From the NCBI RefSeq assembly GCF_938030725.1, contig NZ_CALHIQ010000019.1, positions 1 through 14,352 of the forward strand: a stretch of 14,352 bases of DNA. The letters are read 5' to 3'. Made by a program: the position numbers and the translations under genes. The notes below the pieces were generated by a model. It was not told the origin of the DNA. It saw only the letters and a list, made by a program, of their open reading frames with translations, and searched no databases. The DNA comes from an uncultured Fretibacterium sp. (GTDB taxonomy: Bacteria; Synergistota; Synergistia; Synergistales; Aminobacteriaceae). Shown here one piece after another: positions 6,853 through 12,445 of the stretch (position 1 is the first letter of the stretch; every line of letters begins with the position of its first letter).

Positions 6853-8022
6853 ATGGACGATAAGGGCGAGATCGTCAGCAGCCACGACGTGGATGACAAC
6901 CTGTCCCTGCAGATCTGGACGAAGGGGCACACGCCCCGCCTTGTCATCTTCAATAAGGCCAAGAATTCAAAGAAGCTGATTCGCCTTGGTTGGGTGGAGA
7001 AGCGGGACCGCAAGCTGGCCGTCAGCGGAAAGAAGCGCGGCGAGAGCGTGAACTACACCATTCAGGATTTTGAGCCGACGCTGCAGCGCATCCTGACGGA
7101 GTACGCAGTCTACGCGAACTTCCGCATCAAGCTGTGGCGGTTCGCCGTGGAGCTGGAGAAGATCGTCAACGCGCCGGAGATCGTGACGGACAGCGGGGAG
7201 ATGAACCTGCTGACCGAGGACAAGCGCTCCTCGTTCTGGATCGCGGACTGTACGGGGCCGGACCGCAAGGCGGGCTTCTTCCGCCCCTTCTTTCCGGTCA
7301 GCGGGGCCGAGGCGGACGCGGTGGCCGAAGACCGGCTCCGCATCACAGAGGGCAATCGCGGCGTTGAGGCCCTGCTGAAGACGGGGGTGCTGCGGGACCT
7401 GGCGAAGGCCAACCCGGCGCGGTGGCACAACCCCATCCGCGTCGTTGCGGCAGCGATGCTCCTGGGCTTTTCCTACTGCGAGGAGGACGGATCGGACTTC
7501 TCGGACGAGCTCTGGGGAGCGGGGGCAGAGGGCGGCGGAGCGGACGCGGCTGCGGCGGCCCTGACGGGGACGGTGAAGTTCACGCTGCGGGACCCCAGGC
7601 TTTTGGGCCTGGGCAGGAAGCTGGTGGCCTTCGTCCGACACTTTGACGCCGTGCCGCAGGTGGAGGTGTCGAACTCCGTGGACAGCGACAAGGAGCTTCA
7701 GGATCAGGGCTTTGGTCGCACGCGGCGCCTCGAGTTCGGAGCGGGAACCATTGGCGACGTGTCGTACAAGGTGACGTTCTTCGAGCACGAAGACGGGCGC
7801 ATCGCTCTGGGCTGTAAGCCCGAGGCCGCGACGCAGCGGCACAAGGGGGAGCTGGTCTTCACCCTGCCGGGCGACGTCTACCAGACGGCGCTGAAGCAGG
7901 ACACCATGGGAGGGCCTGAGGACGACTTCTACACCACCACGCAGCTGGCCTGGGCGTGCCAGTTCAAGGAGTGGCTTGACAACGTCACGCCCTACATTTC
8001 GAGTTTTGCGGGCCTGATGTAG
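6853..8022 (+). CDS. Unrecognised 389-residue soluble protein
   Basis: I do not recognise this gene. ATG 6853 is 7 nt after AAGGGGAGGG (6836-6845); an in-frame TTG at 6850 is less likely. The codon and base style matches the neighbouring housekeeping genes, so it looks native and expressed. The protein has no signal peptide, no clear membrane segment and no nucleotide-binding loop. The N-terminal part (about 1-105) is basic and beta-rich at first, then helical (LQRILTEYAVYANFRIKLWRFAVELEKIV). Aromatic and acidic residues dominate around 115-160. A Gly/Ala-rich, probably flexible spacer lies near 219-236 (WGAGAEGGGADAAAAAL). The C-terminal part reads like beta strands (VSYKVTFFEHEDGRIALG). It is transcribed alone, between divergent redox genes and a convergent nitroreductase, so context gives no role. 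Confidence 0.85.
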   Translation: MDDKGEIVSSHDVDDNLSLQIWTKGHTPRLVIFNKAKNSKKLIRLGWVEKRDRKLAVSGKKRGESVNYTIQDFEPTLQRILTEYAVYANFRIKLWRFAVELEKIVNAPEIVTDSGEMNLLTEDKRSSFWIADCTGPDRKAGFFRPFFPVSGAEADAVAEDRLRITEGNRGVEALLKTGVLRDLAKANPARWHNPIRVVAAAMLLGFSYCEEDGSDFSDELWGAGAEGGGADAAAAALTGTVKFTLRDPRLLGLGRKLVAFVRHFDAVPQVEVSNSVDSDKELQDQGFGRTRRLEFGAGTIGDVSYKVTFFEHEDGRIALGCKPEAATQRHKGELVFTLPGDVYQTALKQDTMGGPEDDFYTTTQLAWACQFKEWLDNVTPYISSFAGLM

Positions 8023-8051
8023 CTTCGCTCGAAGAGGGGCGGACGGGATTT

Positions 8052-8085
8052 CATGGAGGCGGCCTCTGTGGGGGACGCCTCCATG
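8052..8085. terminator. Perfect 10-bp hairpin between convergent genes
   Basis: CATGGAGGCG (8052-8061) and CGCCTCCATG (8076-8085) are exact inverted copies around a 14-nt loop. They lie between the stop of the unknown gene (8022) and the stop of the nitroreductase gene (8099). Neither side has a T tract, so it is either a Rho-assisted terminator or an mRNA-end stabiliser. Confidence 0.55.
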
Positions 8086-8098
8086 GCGGAGAGGAGCG

Positions 8099-8617
8099 TC
8101 AGAAGGTGTCGCGGCGCGTCGTCGCCGAAAGCGGAAGGCGCTCGCCGTGCCTTGGGTTGGGGACGCTCGTTTCGTGGGGGTAGCCCATCGGCAGGATGGC
8201 GACCGGAATGACGTTCTCCGGCAGTGCGAAGGCCGACCGCACCTTCTGTGGGTCGAAGTGCCCCACCCACGTGGTCCCCAGGCCGAGGGCTGCTGCTTCG
8301 AGCATCATGTGGGTGGTGACGATGCTGGCGTCGACCTCCCCCATGTCCTTGCCGTCGTAGGGCCGCTTCCAGCTCACCGTATCGTCGTAGCAGACGATCA
8401 GCGCGAGAGGCGCGGAGAAATGACAGGGCGTGCAGTTCTTCAACTTGTCGAGGGCCTCCGCCGAGTCGAGCACCAGAACCCGCTGCGGCTGATTGTTGCA
8501 GGCGGTGGGGGCCAGTCTGCCGGCCTCCAGAACCGCGTCCAGCTTCTTGCTTTCGACCGCTTCCGACGTGAACTTCCGAACGGAATAGCGCTCCCTTGCC
8601 AACTTCAGAAAATCCAT
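8099..8617 (-). CDS. Small nitroreductase-family flavoprotein
   Basis: 172 residues. The N-terminus MDFLKLARERYSVRKF and the stretch GRLAPTACNNQPQRVLV are the usual FMN-binding start of nitroreductases; LGLGTTWVGHF is the second flavin-contact region, and ILPMGYPHE is the family C-terminal strand. Such proteins are cytoplasmic FMN dimers that use NAD(P)H to reduce nitro, quinone or related substrates; the physiological substrate is not deducible. The length is short but normal for the compact anaerobe subgroup. ATG 8617 is 7 nt after GGAGGG (8625-8630, minus strand). Upstream lies the ruin of an HxlR-type regulator, a family often encoded beside nitroreductases. Confidence 0.92.
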   Translation of the reverse strand: MDFLKLARERYSVRKFTSEAVESKKLDAVLEAGRLAPTACNNQPQRVLVLDSAEALDKLKNCTPCHFSAPLALIVCYDDTVSWKRPYDGKDMGEVDASIVTTHMMLEAAALGLGTTWVGHFDPQKVRSAFALPENVIPVAILPMGYPHETSVPNPRHGERLPLSATTRRDTF

Positions 8618-8674
8618 TGAGGATCCCTCCCAACAACTTTTCTTGAAATTTTACTCCTCGCTGCATCGTCTCCG

Positions 8675-8824
8675 CTATCCGTTGATTTTCTGGTCCCCCG
8701 TGGACCACACCTGCTTTTTTCCGGCGTCTCGGGGCTTGTTCTGTGCCATGACGCTGGCGAAGGGCTGCGGCCGACATGGGGCCTCCGGATAGGCGGCCTC
8801 CTCATCCGTAAGTATGAAGTCCAC
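8675..8824 (-). other. Possible 49-codon ORF or further gene debris
   Basis: From GTG 8824 to TAG 8675 an open frame gives VDFILTDEEAAYPEAPCRPQ... with an acidic first half and a plausible protein composition. There is no good ribosome site in front of GTG and no family I recognise. It lies between the HxlR remnant and the nitroreductase gene, so it may be debris of the same lost region. Apart from this frame, 8618-8826 holds nothing I can identify. Confidence 0.2.
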
Positions 8825-8826
8825 GG

Positions 8827-8915
8827 CTACTCACTCAGTCCCCAGCAGCCTGAACAGGCATACTCAACTTTTGTCTTGGCGGCACCTCGGGGTAAACCGT
8901 CCTGGTGAGGATTCC
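8827..8915 (-). pseudogene. Remnant of an HxlR-family transcriptional regulator
   Basis: On the minus strand 8915-8874 encodes GILTRTVYPEVPPR, almost exactly the HxlR winged-helix wing (DGILTRTVYPEVPPRVEYSLT in typical members). The next expected residues VEY do occur (8868-8860) but in another frame, because five extra bases (CAAAA, 8873-8869) separate them. The reading then ends at TAG 8827. Everything N-terminal of the wing, including the recognition helix, is missing: the match stops within about 10 nt of the AT-rich segment that carries the VOC gene. HxlR proteins often control neighbouring nitroreductase or flavodoxin genes. The identification rests on 17 residues. Confidence 0.6.
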
Positions 8916-8924
8916 GCAAGCTGG

Positions 8925-8936
8925 GATTGATCAATC
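8925..8936. repeat. 12-bp perfect palindrome at the VOC gene stop
   Basis: GATTGATCAATC is a perfect palindrome that overlaps the TGA stop of the VOC gene (8931-8933). It lies at the junction between AT-rich sequence and the HxlR remnant. A similar inverted repeat (GGATTG-A-CAATCC) lies at 9381-9393 on the other side of the gene. Confidence 0.6.
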
Positions 8937-9320
8937 TGTAAATCTTAAAAGATATCCATCCGGATCTTGTACTAAAAATTCTTTTTGAACAATATCTTCA
9001 TCACCATTGCGGTAATGGCTTATACTCATCTGCCTAAATGGTTTAATTTGAAAACCTAAAATTCGGTTGTACAGACCTTCCACATCAGAAACTGTCATTT
9101 CAAAATTCACTCCTCTCCCATAGGGATATTCAAGTTCGCCAACACTCCAATATCCATTATCTTGTTCAAACATCATTTGATTATCTTCCAATGAAAGAAA
9201 AATAAATTTATCTTCCGATCTTTCATATTCAATTACGAAGTTCAAAATATTTACATAGAACTCTTTAGTTCTCTCTATATCTGATACCACCAACTCTGGT
9301 ATTAAAGAATTGAACTTCAT
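8931..9320 (-). CDS. Bleomycin-resistance/VOC-like protein, apparently acquired
   Basis: 129 residues of the glyoxalase/bleomycin-resistance (VOC) fold. The start MKFNSLIPELVVSDIERTKEFYVNILNF and the end FLVQDPDGYLLRFTD are hallmarks of the two paired beta-alpha-beta-beta-beta modules. The aromatic NGYWSVGELEYPYGRG region fits the drug-binding type, which sequesters its ligand without catalysis; a metal-dependent enzyme is less likely but not excluded. Codons are AT-rich (AAA, AAT, ATT, TTT), in sharp contrast to every neighbour, which points to transfer from a low-GC bacterium. ATG 9320 is 5 nt after GGAGG; the in-frame TTG at 9341 is upstream of that site and was rejected. It has its own strong promoter (9439-9466). 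Confidence 0.88.
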   Translation of the reverse strand: MKFNSLIPELVVSDIERTKEFYVNILNFVIEYERSEDKFIFLSLEDNQMMFEQDNGYWSVGELEYPYGRGVNFEMTVSDVEGLYNRILGFQIKPFRQMSISHYRNGDEDIVQKEFLVQDPDGYLLRFTD

Positions 9321-9358
9321 AATAACCTCCATAAATCCCAATTTATCTTACTGGCTAT

Positions 9359-9415
9359 TTATAACATGCTACAGTCGCTAGGATTGACAATCCAACGCTT
9401 CTTCCTCCGCTGCAT
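9359..9415 (-). CDS. Possible 18-residue leader peptide ahead of the VOC gene
   Basis: ATG 9415 to TAA 9359 encodes MQRRKKRWIVNPSDCSML, with a strongly basic start. It lies in the leader transcribed from the promoter at 9439-9466, about 38 nt ahead of the VOC gene. An AAGG lies about 9 nt before the ATG, only a fair ribosome site. The inverted repeat GGATTGACAATCC falls inside it. Short leader ORFs regulate many drug-resistance genes by ribosome stalling, but I see no clear alternative hairpin sequestering the VOC ribosome site. Confidence 0.3.
   Translation of the reverse strand: MQRRKKRWIVNPSDCSML
9381..9393. repeat. 13-nt inverted repeat upstream of the VOC gene
   Basis: GGATTG-A-CAATCC is a perfect inverted repeat with a one-base centre. 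It shares GGATTGA-CAATC with the palindrome at 8925-8936 at the other end of the VOC gene. Possible roles are operator, hairpin or a trace of a mobile-segment end. Confidence 0.55.
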
Positions 9416-9438
9416 AAAAGGTAACCTTAAGAGATTCT

Positions 9439-9466
9439 ACTATAGTTTAGAAAACTTGCTCGTCAA
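9439..9466 (-). promoter_or_regulatory. Promoter of the VOC gene
   Basis: On the minus strand TTGACG (9461-9466), a 16-nt spacer and TATAGT (9439-9444) form a strong sigma70/sigmaA promoter in AT-rich DNA. Transcription would begin near 9432 and leave a leader of about 110 nt. It belongs to the AT-rich segment and reads away from the fapR promoter. Confidence 0.7.
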
Positions 9467-9573
9467 CAAATTGCAGGAAAAGCACCGTGAGTATTGTATG
9501 CGCTAATTTGACAGGGTGAAAAATGGAGTGTGAGGTATCGCTCAACCTGTAGATTGAGGGATGAACTCCCCCC

Positions 9574-9602
9574 TTGACGCCACAGGACGTACCCCCTATA
9601 CT
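9574..9602 (+). promoter_or_regulatory. Promoter of the fapR-fab operon
   Basis: TTGACG (9574-9579), exactly 17 nt, then TATACT (9597-9602): an almost consensus sigma70/sigmaA promoter, the best on the plus strand. The start site would be near 9609. The FapR operator follows directly, so a bound repressor would cover the early transcribed region. The stretch 9467-9573 before it holds nothing I can identify. Confidence 0.82.
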
Positions 9603-9619
9603 TCTTTTGAAAGCAGATG

Positions 9620-9636
9620 TTAGTACCAGGTGCTAA
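9620..9636 (+). promoter_or_regulatory. FapR operator
   Basis: TTAGTACCAGGTGCTAA is a 17-bp inverted repeat that matches the known Bacillus FapR box (TTAGTACC-n-GGTACTAA type) with a single break of symmetry (G for A at 9632). It is centred about 19 bp downstream of the predicted transcription start and lies 69 bp before fapR. Known FapR boxes overlap the promoter or early transcript of fap operons, and FapR leaves the site when it binds malonyl-CoA. I see no second copy in the window. Confidence 0.9.
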
Positions 9637-9641
9637 ATTAC

Positions 9642-9663
9642 GGAACGGCCTGCGGGCCATTCC
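9642..9663. other. Hairpin in the fapR leader
   Basis: GGAACGGCC and GGCCATTCC form a 9-bp stem with a four-base loop and one internal mismatch (C-A on the plus strand, G-U on the minus strand). It starts five bases after the FapR box. The lack of a T tract argues against a simple terminator for fapR; for minus-strand read-through it pairs better. Confidence 0.4.
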
Positions 9664-9705
9664 TGATAACGTAATAATTGGCTGGACGGCGTTGCGAAGG
9701 GGGAG

Positions 9706-10284
9706 GTGTTTGCGATCGGTTCCGGGAGAACGGCAGAAACGTCAAGGAAGCTTCGGCAGGAGCGTCTTTCGGCGATCCTGGAGGCCGACCCCATGACCAC
9801 GGATCAGGAGCTGGCCGCGTCCCTTGGCGTGAGCCTGGGTACGGTACGCCTGGACCGCGCCATGATGGGGGTGCCGGAGCTGCGGAAGCGCGTGCGCTCC
9901 ATGGCGGAGCGGGCGAGCAGCCGGCTTCGCTCCCTCAACCCGAGCGAGATCGTGGGCGACCTCCTGGAGCTTGAGCCGAACCGGTGGGCCCTGTCCGTCC
10001 TGCGCACGGCGCGGGACATGGCCTTTCGCTTCACGAACATCGTTTGGGACCACTACATCTATTCTCAGGCCAGCTCCATCGCCGTGGCGGTCATTGAGTC
10101 CGCGGTCGTCATCGTGGACTCAATGCGAGGTGAGTACAAGGGGCACGCCCACGTGGGCGACACGCTCATCGCCCGCGCGAAGGTGGGGGTGAACCGCGAG
10201 GGACGCCGCATCGTCAGCGTCCGCACCCGGGTGGGTGACAAGGAGATCTTCGTCGGCCGCTTCATCGTTGAGGTGTTGAGATGA
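9706..10284 (+). CDS. fapR: FapR, malonyl-CoA-responsive repressor of lipid synthesis
   Basis: 192 residues. An N-terminal DeoR-like winged helix-turn-helix (about 16-68; TTDQELAASLGVSLGTVRLDR is very close to Bacillus FapR) is joined to a C-terminal hotdog domain (about 103-190; SQASSIAVAVI, GDTLIARAKV, FVGRF) that senses malonyl-CoA in the family. It should repress this operon, itself included, through the box at 9620-9636. The recognition helix is well conserved, as is the operator. By contrast, residues equivalent to Bacillus R106, G107 and N115 appear as W114, D115 and S123, so effector recognition may differ. The start is GTG 9706; the purine-rich GAAGGGGGAG lies very close to it, but no other in-frame start is available. 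Confidence 0.93.
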   Translation: MFAIGSGRTAETSRKLRQERLSAILEADPMTTDQELAASLGVSLGTVRLDRAMMGVPELRKRVRSMAERASSRLRSLNPSEIVGDLLELEPNRWALSVLRTARDMAFRFTNIVWDHYIYSQASSIAVAVIESAVVIVDSMRGEYKGHAHVGDTLIARAKVGVNREGRRIVSVRTRVGDKEIFVGRFIVEVLR

Positions 10285-10349
10285 GCGTCCGGGGACGGCG
10301 TTCGCCCCGCGGAGCGGCCAGACAGCTTGAGAGGACAATTCCTGAATGA
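10281..10349 (+). CDS. Possible 22-codon bridging ORF between fapR and plsX
   Basis: ATG 10281 overlaps the fapR stop as ATGA, and the ORF's own TGA (10347-10349) overlaps the plsX ATG as ATGA. It encodes MSVRGRRSPRGAARQLERTI..., strongly basic. TTGAGG lies about 7 nt before the ATG inside the fapR end. It fills the whole 61-nt gap and could couple translation of fapR to plsX. It matches no family I know, and chance is possible at this length. Confidence 0.3.
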   Translation: MSVRGRRSPRGAARQLERTIPE

Positions 10350-11398
10350 AGAAGATGACCATAGCAGTGGACGCGATGGGGGGGGACAACGCCCCTCAGG
10401 CGATATGCGAGGGGGCAGCCCAGGCCTGCGCGGAGTTCGATGACCTGGAGGTCGTCCTGACGGGAGATCGGGAGAAGCTGCTTCCCCTGGTGGAGGGCTG
10501 TCCTTCGGCGGTGCGGTCGCGGATGAGTATCCGGCACGCCGATGAGGTGATCGGGATGGACGAGCACCCCTCGGCGGCCATCCGCAGCAAGCGGAACTCG
10601 AGCCTGCGGGTCGCCATGGAGATGGTGCGGAGCGGGGAGGCGCAGGGCTGCGTTTCCGCCGGCAACACGGGGGCCATCGTGGCGGGGGGCGTGCTGGTGG
10701 TGGGGCGCCTGCCGGGGATCGACCGGCCGGCGCTTGGGGCGCCGCTGCCCACCATCGAGCGCTGGACCTTCCTGCTGGACGTGGGCGCCACGGTGCGCTG
10801 CAAGCCCGTGAACCTCTATCAGTTCGCGCTGATGGGCAGCGTGTACGCGCAGAGGATCATGAAGGTGAAGGCCCCTGAGGTCCGGCTTCTGTCGAACGGC
10901 ACGGAGGAGATCAAGGGGGACGAGTCCGTTTCCGGGGCGCGGGAGCTCCTGTCGAAGAGCCGACTGAACTTCATGGGGTACACGGAGGGCGACGACATCG
11001 CCTGGGGTCGGTCGGACGTCGTCGTCTGCGACGGCTTCATGGGGAACGTCGTGCTGAAGTTCGGCGAGGGGCTGATGTACGGGGCGAAGTCCATCATCTC
11101 TCAGGAGATGGGGCGCCGCATCCTGCCCAAGGTCGGGATGCTCTTCATGATCCCCATGGTGAAGTCGCTGTGGTCGCGCTTTAACTACGAAAAGTACGGC
11201 GGCACGCCGCTTCTGGGGGTGAAGGGGGTCGTGATCAAGGCCCACGGCCGCTCCAGAGCGCCCGCCATCAAGGGCGCCATCTCCGCGGCCTGCCGGTTCA
11301 TCGAGGAGGACGGCGTGGGGCAGATTCGAGCGGAGCTGGACACTGGAGCGGGGCCGCAGGGGGAGTCAAGGGGAGCGCAGGGCCAGGCTGAATATTGA
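10346..11398 (+). CDS. plsX: PlsX, acyl-ACP:phosphate acyltransferase
   Basis: 350 residues. It converts acyl-ACP and phosphate to acyl-phosphate, which PlsY then uses to acylate glycerol-3-phosphate; it is a peripheral membrane enzyme. Hallmarks are IAVDAMGGDNAP at the N-terminus, SAGNTGA near 109-115, LLDVGA, LLSNGTEEIKGD, DVVVCDGFMGNVVLK and YGGTPLLGVKGVVIKAHG. The last 20 residues are a Gly/Gln-rich tail. ATG 10346 follows GAGAGG at about 10 nt; a second ATG at 10355 is possible. It sits directly after fapR, as in Bacillus, without the rpmF gene found beside plsX in many bacteria. Confidence 0.96.
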   Translation: MKKMTIAVDAMGGDNAPQAICEGAAQACAEFDDLEVVLTGDREKLLPLVEGCPSAVRSRMSIRHADEVIGMDEHPSAAIRSKRNSSLRVAMEMVRSGEAQGCVSAGNTGAIVAGGVLVVGRLPGIDRPALGAPLPTIERWTFLLDVGATVRCKPVNLYQFALMGSVYAQRIMKVKAPEVRLLSNGTEEIKGDESVSGARELLSKSRLNFMGYTEGDDIAWGRSDVVVCDGFMGNVVLKFGEGLMYGAKSIISQEMGRRILPKVGMLFMIPMVKSLWSRFNYEKYGGTPLLGVKGVVIKAHGRSRAPAIKGAISAACRFIEEDGVGQIRAELDTGAGPQGESRGAQGQAEY

Positions 11399-11409
11399 GG
11401 TGACGTTTT

Positions 11410-12363
11410 ATGATCAGGAACAATCGAGTTTGTGAGCTGCTGGGGACGGAGTACCCACTGATTCAGGGCGGCATGGCCTGGGTGGCCAACGCCAGCCTGG
11501 CGGCAGCCGTGAGCAACGCCGGAGGTGTGGGGCTCATCGCGGCCGGCGCGTCGCCCGCGGAGGTGCTGGAGCAGGAGATACTGAAGGCCAAGAGCCTGAC
11601 GGACAAGCCCTTCGGGCTCAACATCATGCTGATGTCCCCGACGGCGCCGGACGCCCTTGAGCTGGCGGCGAAACACCGCCTGCGCATCGTCGCGACGGGG
11701 GCGGGCAGCCCCGGCAAGGTCCTGGAGAGGCTGAAGCCCCTGGGCACCATCGTCATCCCGGTGATCGCCTCGGTGGCCCAGGCGAAGCGGGCGGAGAAGC
11801 AGGGCGCGGACGCCATCGTGGCCGAGGGAACGGAAGCCGGCGGGCACATCGGCGAGCTGACGACGATGGTGCTGACGCCGCAGATCGCAAGCGCGGTGAA
11901 TATCCCCGTCATCGCCGCGGGGGGCATTGCGGACGGCCGCGGCGTGGCTGCAGCGTTCGCTCTGGGGGCGGAGGGCGTTCAGTTGGGCACCCGCTTCATC
12001 TGCTGCTCGGAGTGTACGGTGCACCCCAACTACAAGCAGGCGGTGATCGACGCGCGGGACCGCAGCACGGCAGTCACGGGCCAGAGCCTGGGGCACCCCG
12101 TGCGCTGCCTGCGCAACAAGCTGACGGCCGAATTCGAGAGGCTGGAGGCCGAGGGCGCGCCCGCGGAGGAGATCGAGAAGCTGGGGATGGGGAAGCTCCG
12201 GGCGGCCGTCGTGGACGGCGACACGGAGTGGGGCTCCCTGATGTCCGGCCAGAGCGCCGCGATGGTAAACGACATCCTGCCCGCGCGGGAGATCGTGCGG
12301 GGCCTGTTCGACGAGGCCCGAAGGGTGCTGCACGGCATCCGGGACGCGGCGGGCGCGGAGTAG
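11410..12363 (+). CDS. fabK: FabK, flavin-dependent enoyl-ACP reductase II
   Basis: 317 residues of the nitronate monooxygenase-like TIM-barrel family. The start LLGTEYPLIQGGMAWVANASLAAAVSNAGGVG, the IVAEGTEAGGHIGE segment (H146, the conserved histidine of the family) and PVIAAGGIADGRGVAAAFALGAEGVQLGTRF (FMN phosphate site) match FabK. It reduces the enoyl-ACP double bond in the last step of the elongation cycle with NAD(P)H and FMN, in place of FabI, and FabK enzymes are insensitive to triclosan. The fab neighbours favour FabK over nitronate monooxygenase. ATG 11410 is 7 nt after GAGGTGA, which overlaps the plsX stop. Confidence 0.94.
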   Translation: MIRNNRVCELLGTEYPLIQGGMAWVANASLAAAVSNAGGVGLIAAGASPAEVLEQEILKAKSLTDKPFGLNIMLMSPTAPDALELAAKHRLRIVATGAGSPGKVLERLKPLGTIVIPVIASVAQAKRAEKQGADAIVAEGTEAGGHIGELTTMVLTPQIASAVNIPVIAAGGIADGRGVAAAFALGAEGVQLGTRFICCSECTVHPNYKQAVIDARDRSTAVTGQSLGHPVRCLRNKLTAEFERLEAEGAPAEEIEKLGMGKLRAAVVDGDTEWGSLMSGQSAAMVNDILPAREIVRGLFDEARRVLHGIRDAAGAE

Positions 12364-12445
12364 AGGGTTCGCAGAACCAGAGAAGGACTTCAAGTTACCC
12401 CGCGCGCCATGGCGTCGCAGGGCAATGCGAGGAGGCGGTATATAG
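12364..12445 (+). other. fabK-fabD spacer with small hairpins
   Basis: This 82-nt spacer is the longest gap inside the operon. It holds GGTTC-GCA-GAACC (12366-12378, a 5-bp hairpin) and the palindrome CGCCATGGCG (12405-12414), then AGGAGG for fabD. There is no T tract and no promoter I would defend, so it probably lies within one transcript, perhaps as an mRNA-processing spacer. Confidence 0.35.

Noticed and set aside
8648..8653. TAAAAT on the minus strand as the nitroreductase -10 box
   Set aside because: There is no acceptable -35 or extended -10, so support is too thin to list.
7992..8777. 261-codon minus-strand frame across the nitroreductase region
   Set aside because: It overlaps the recognised nitroreductase in another frame and reads as low-complexity Arg/Gly/His sequence.
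9508..9513. TTGACA as a second promoter for fapR
   Set aside because: There is no -10 box at 16-19 nt; the promoter at 9574-9602 is far better.
9463..9660. 65-codon minus-strand frame in the fapR promoter region
   Set aside because: It covers the fab promoter and FapR box, lacks a ribosome site and resembles no protein I know.
10262..12393. Long minus-strand frames opposite plsX and fabK
   Set aside because: They are antisense shadows of well-recognised genes with biased His/Pro/Arg composition and no ribosome sites.
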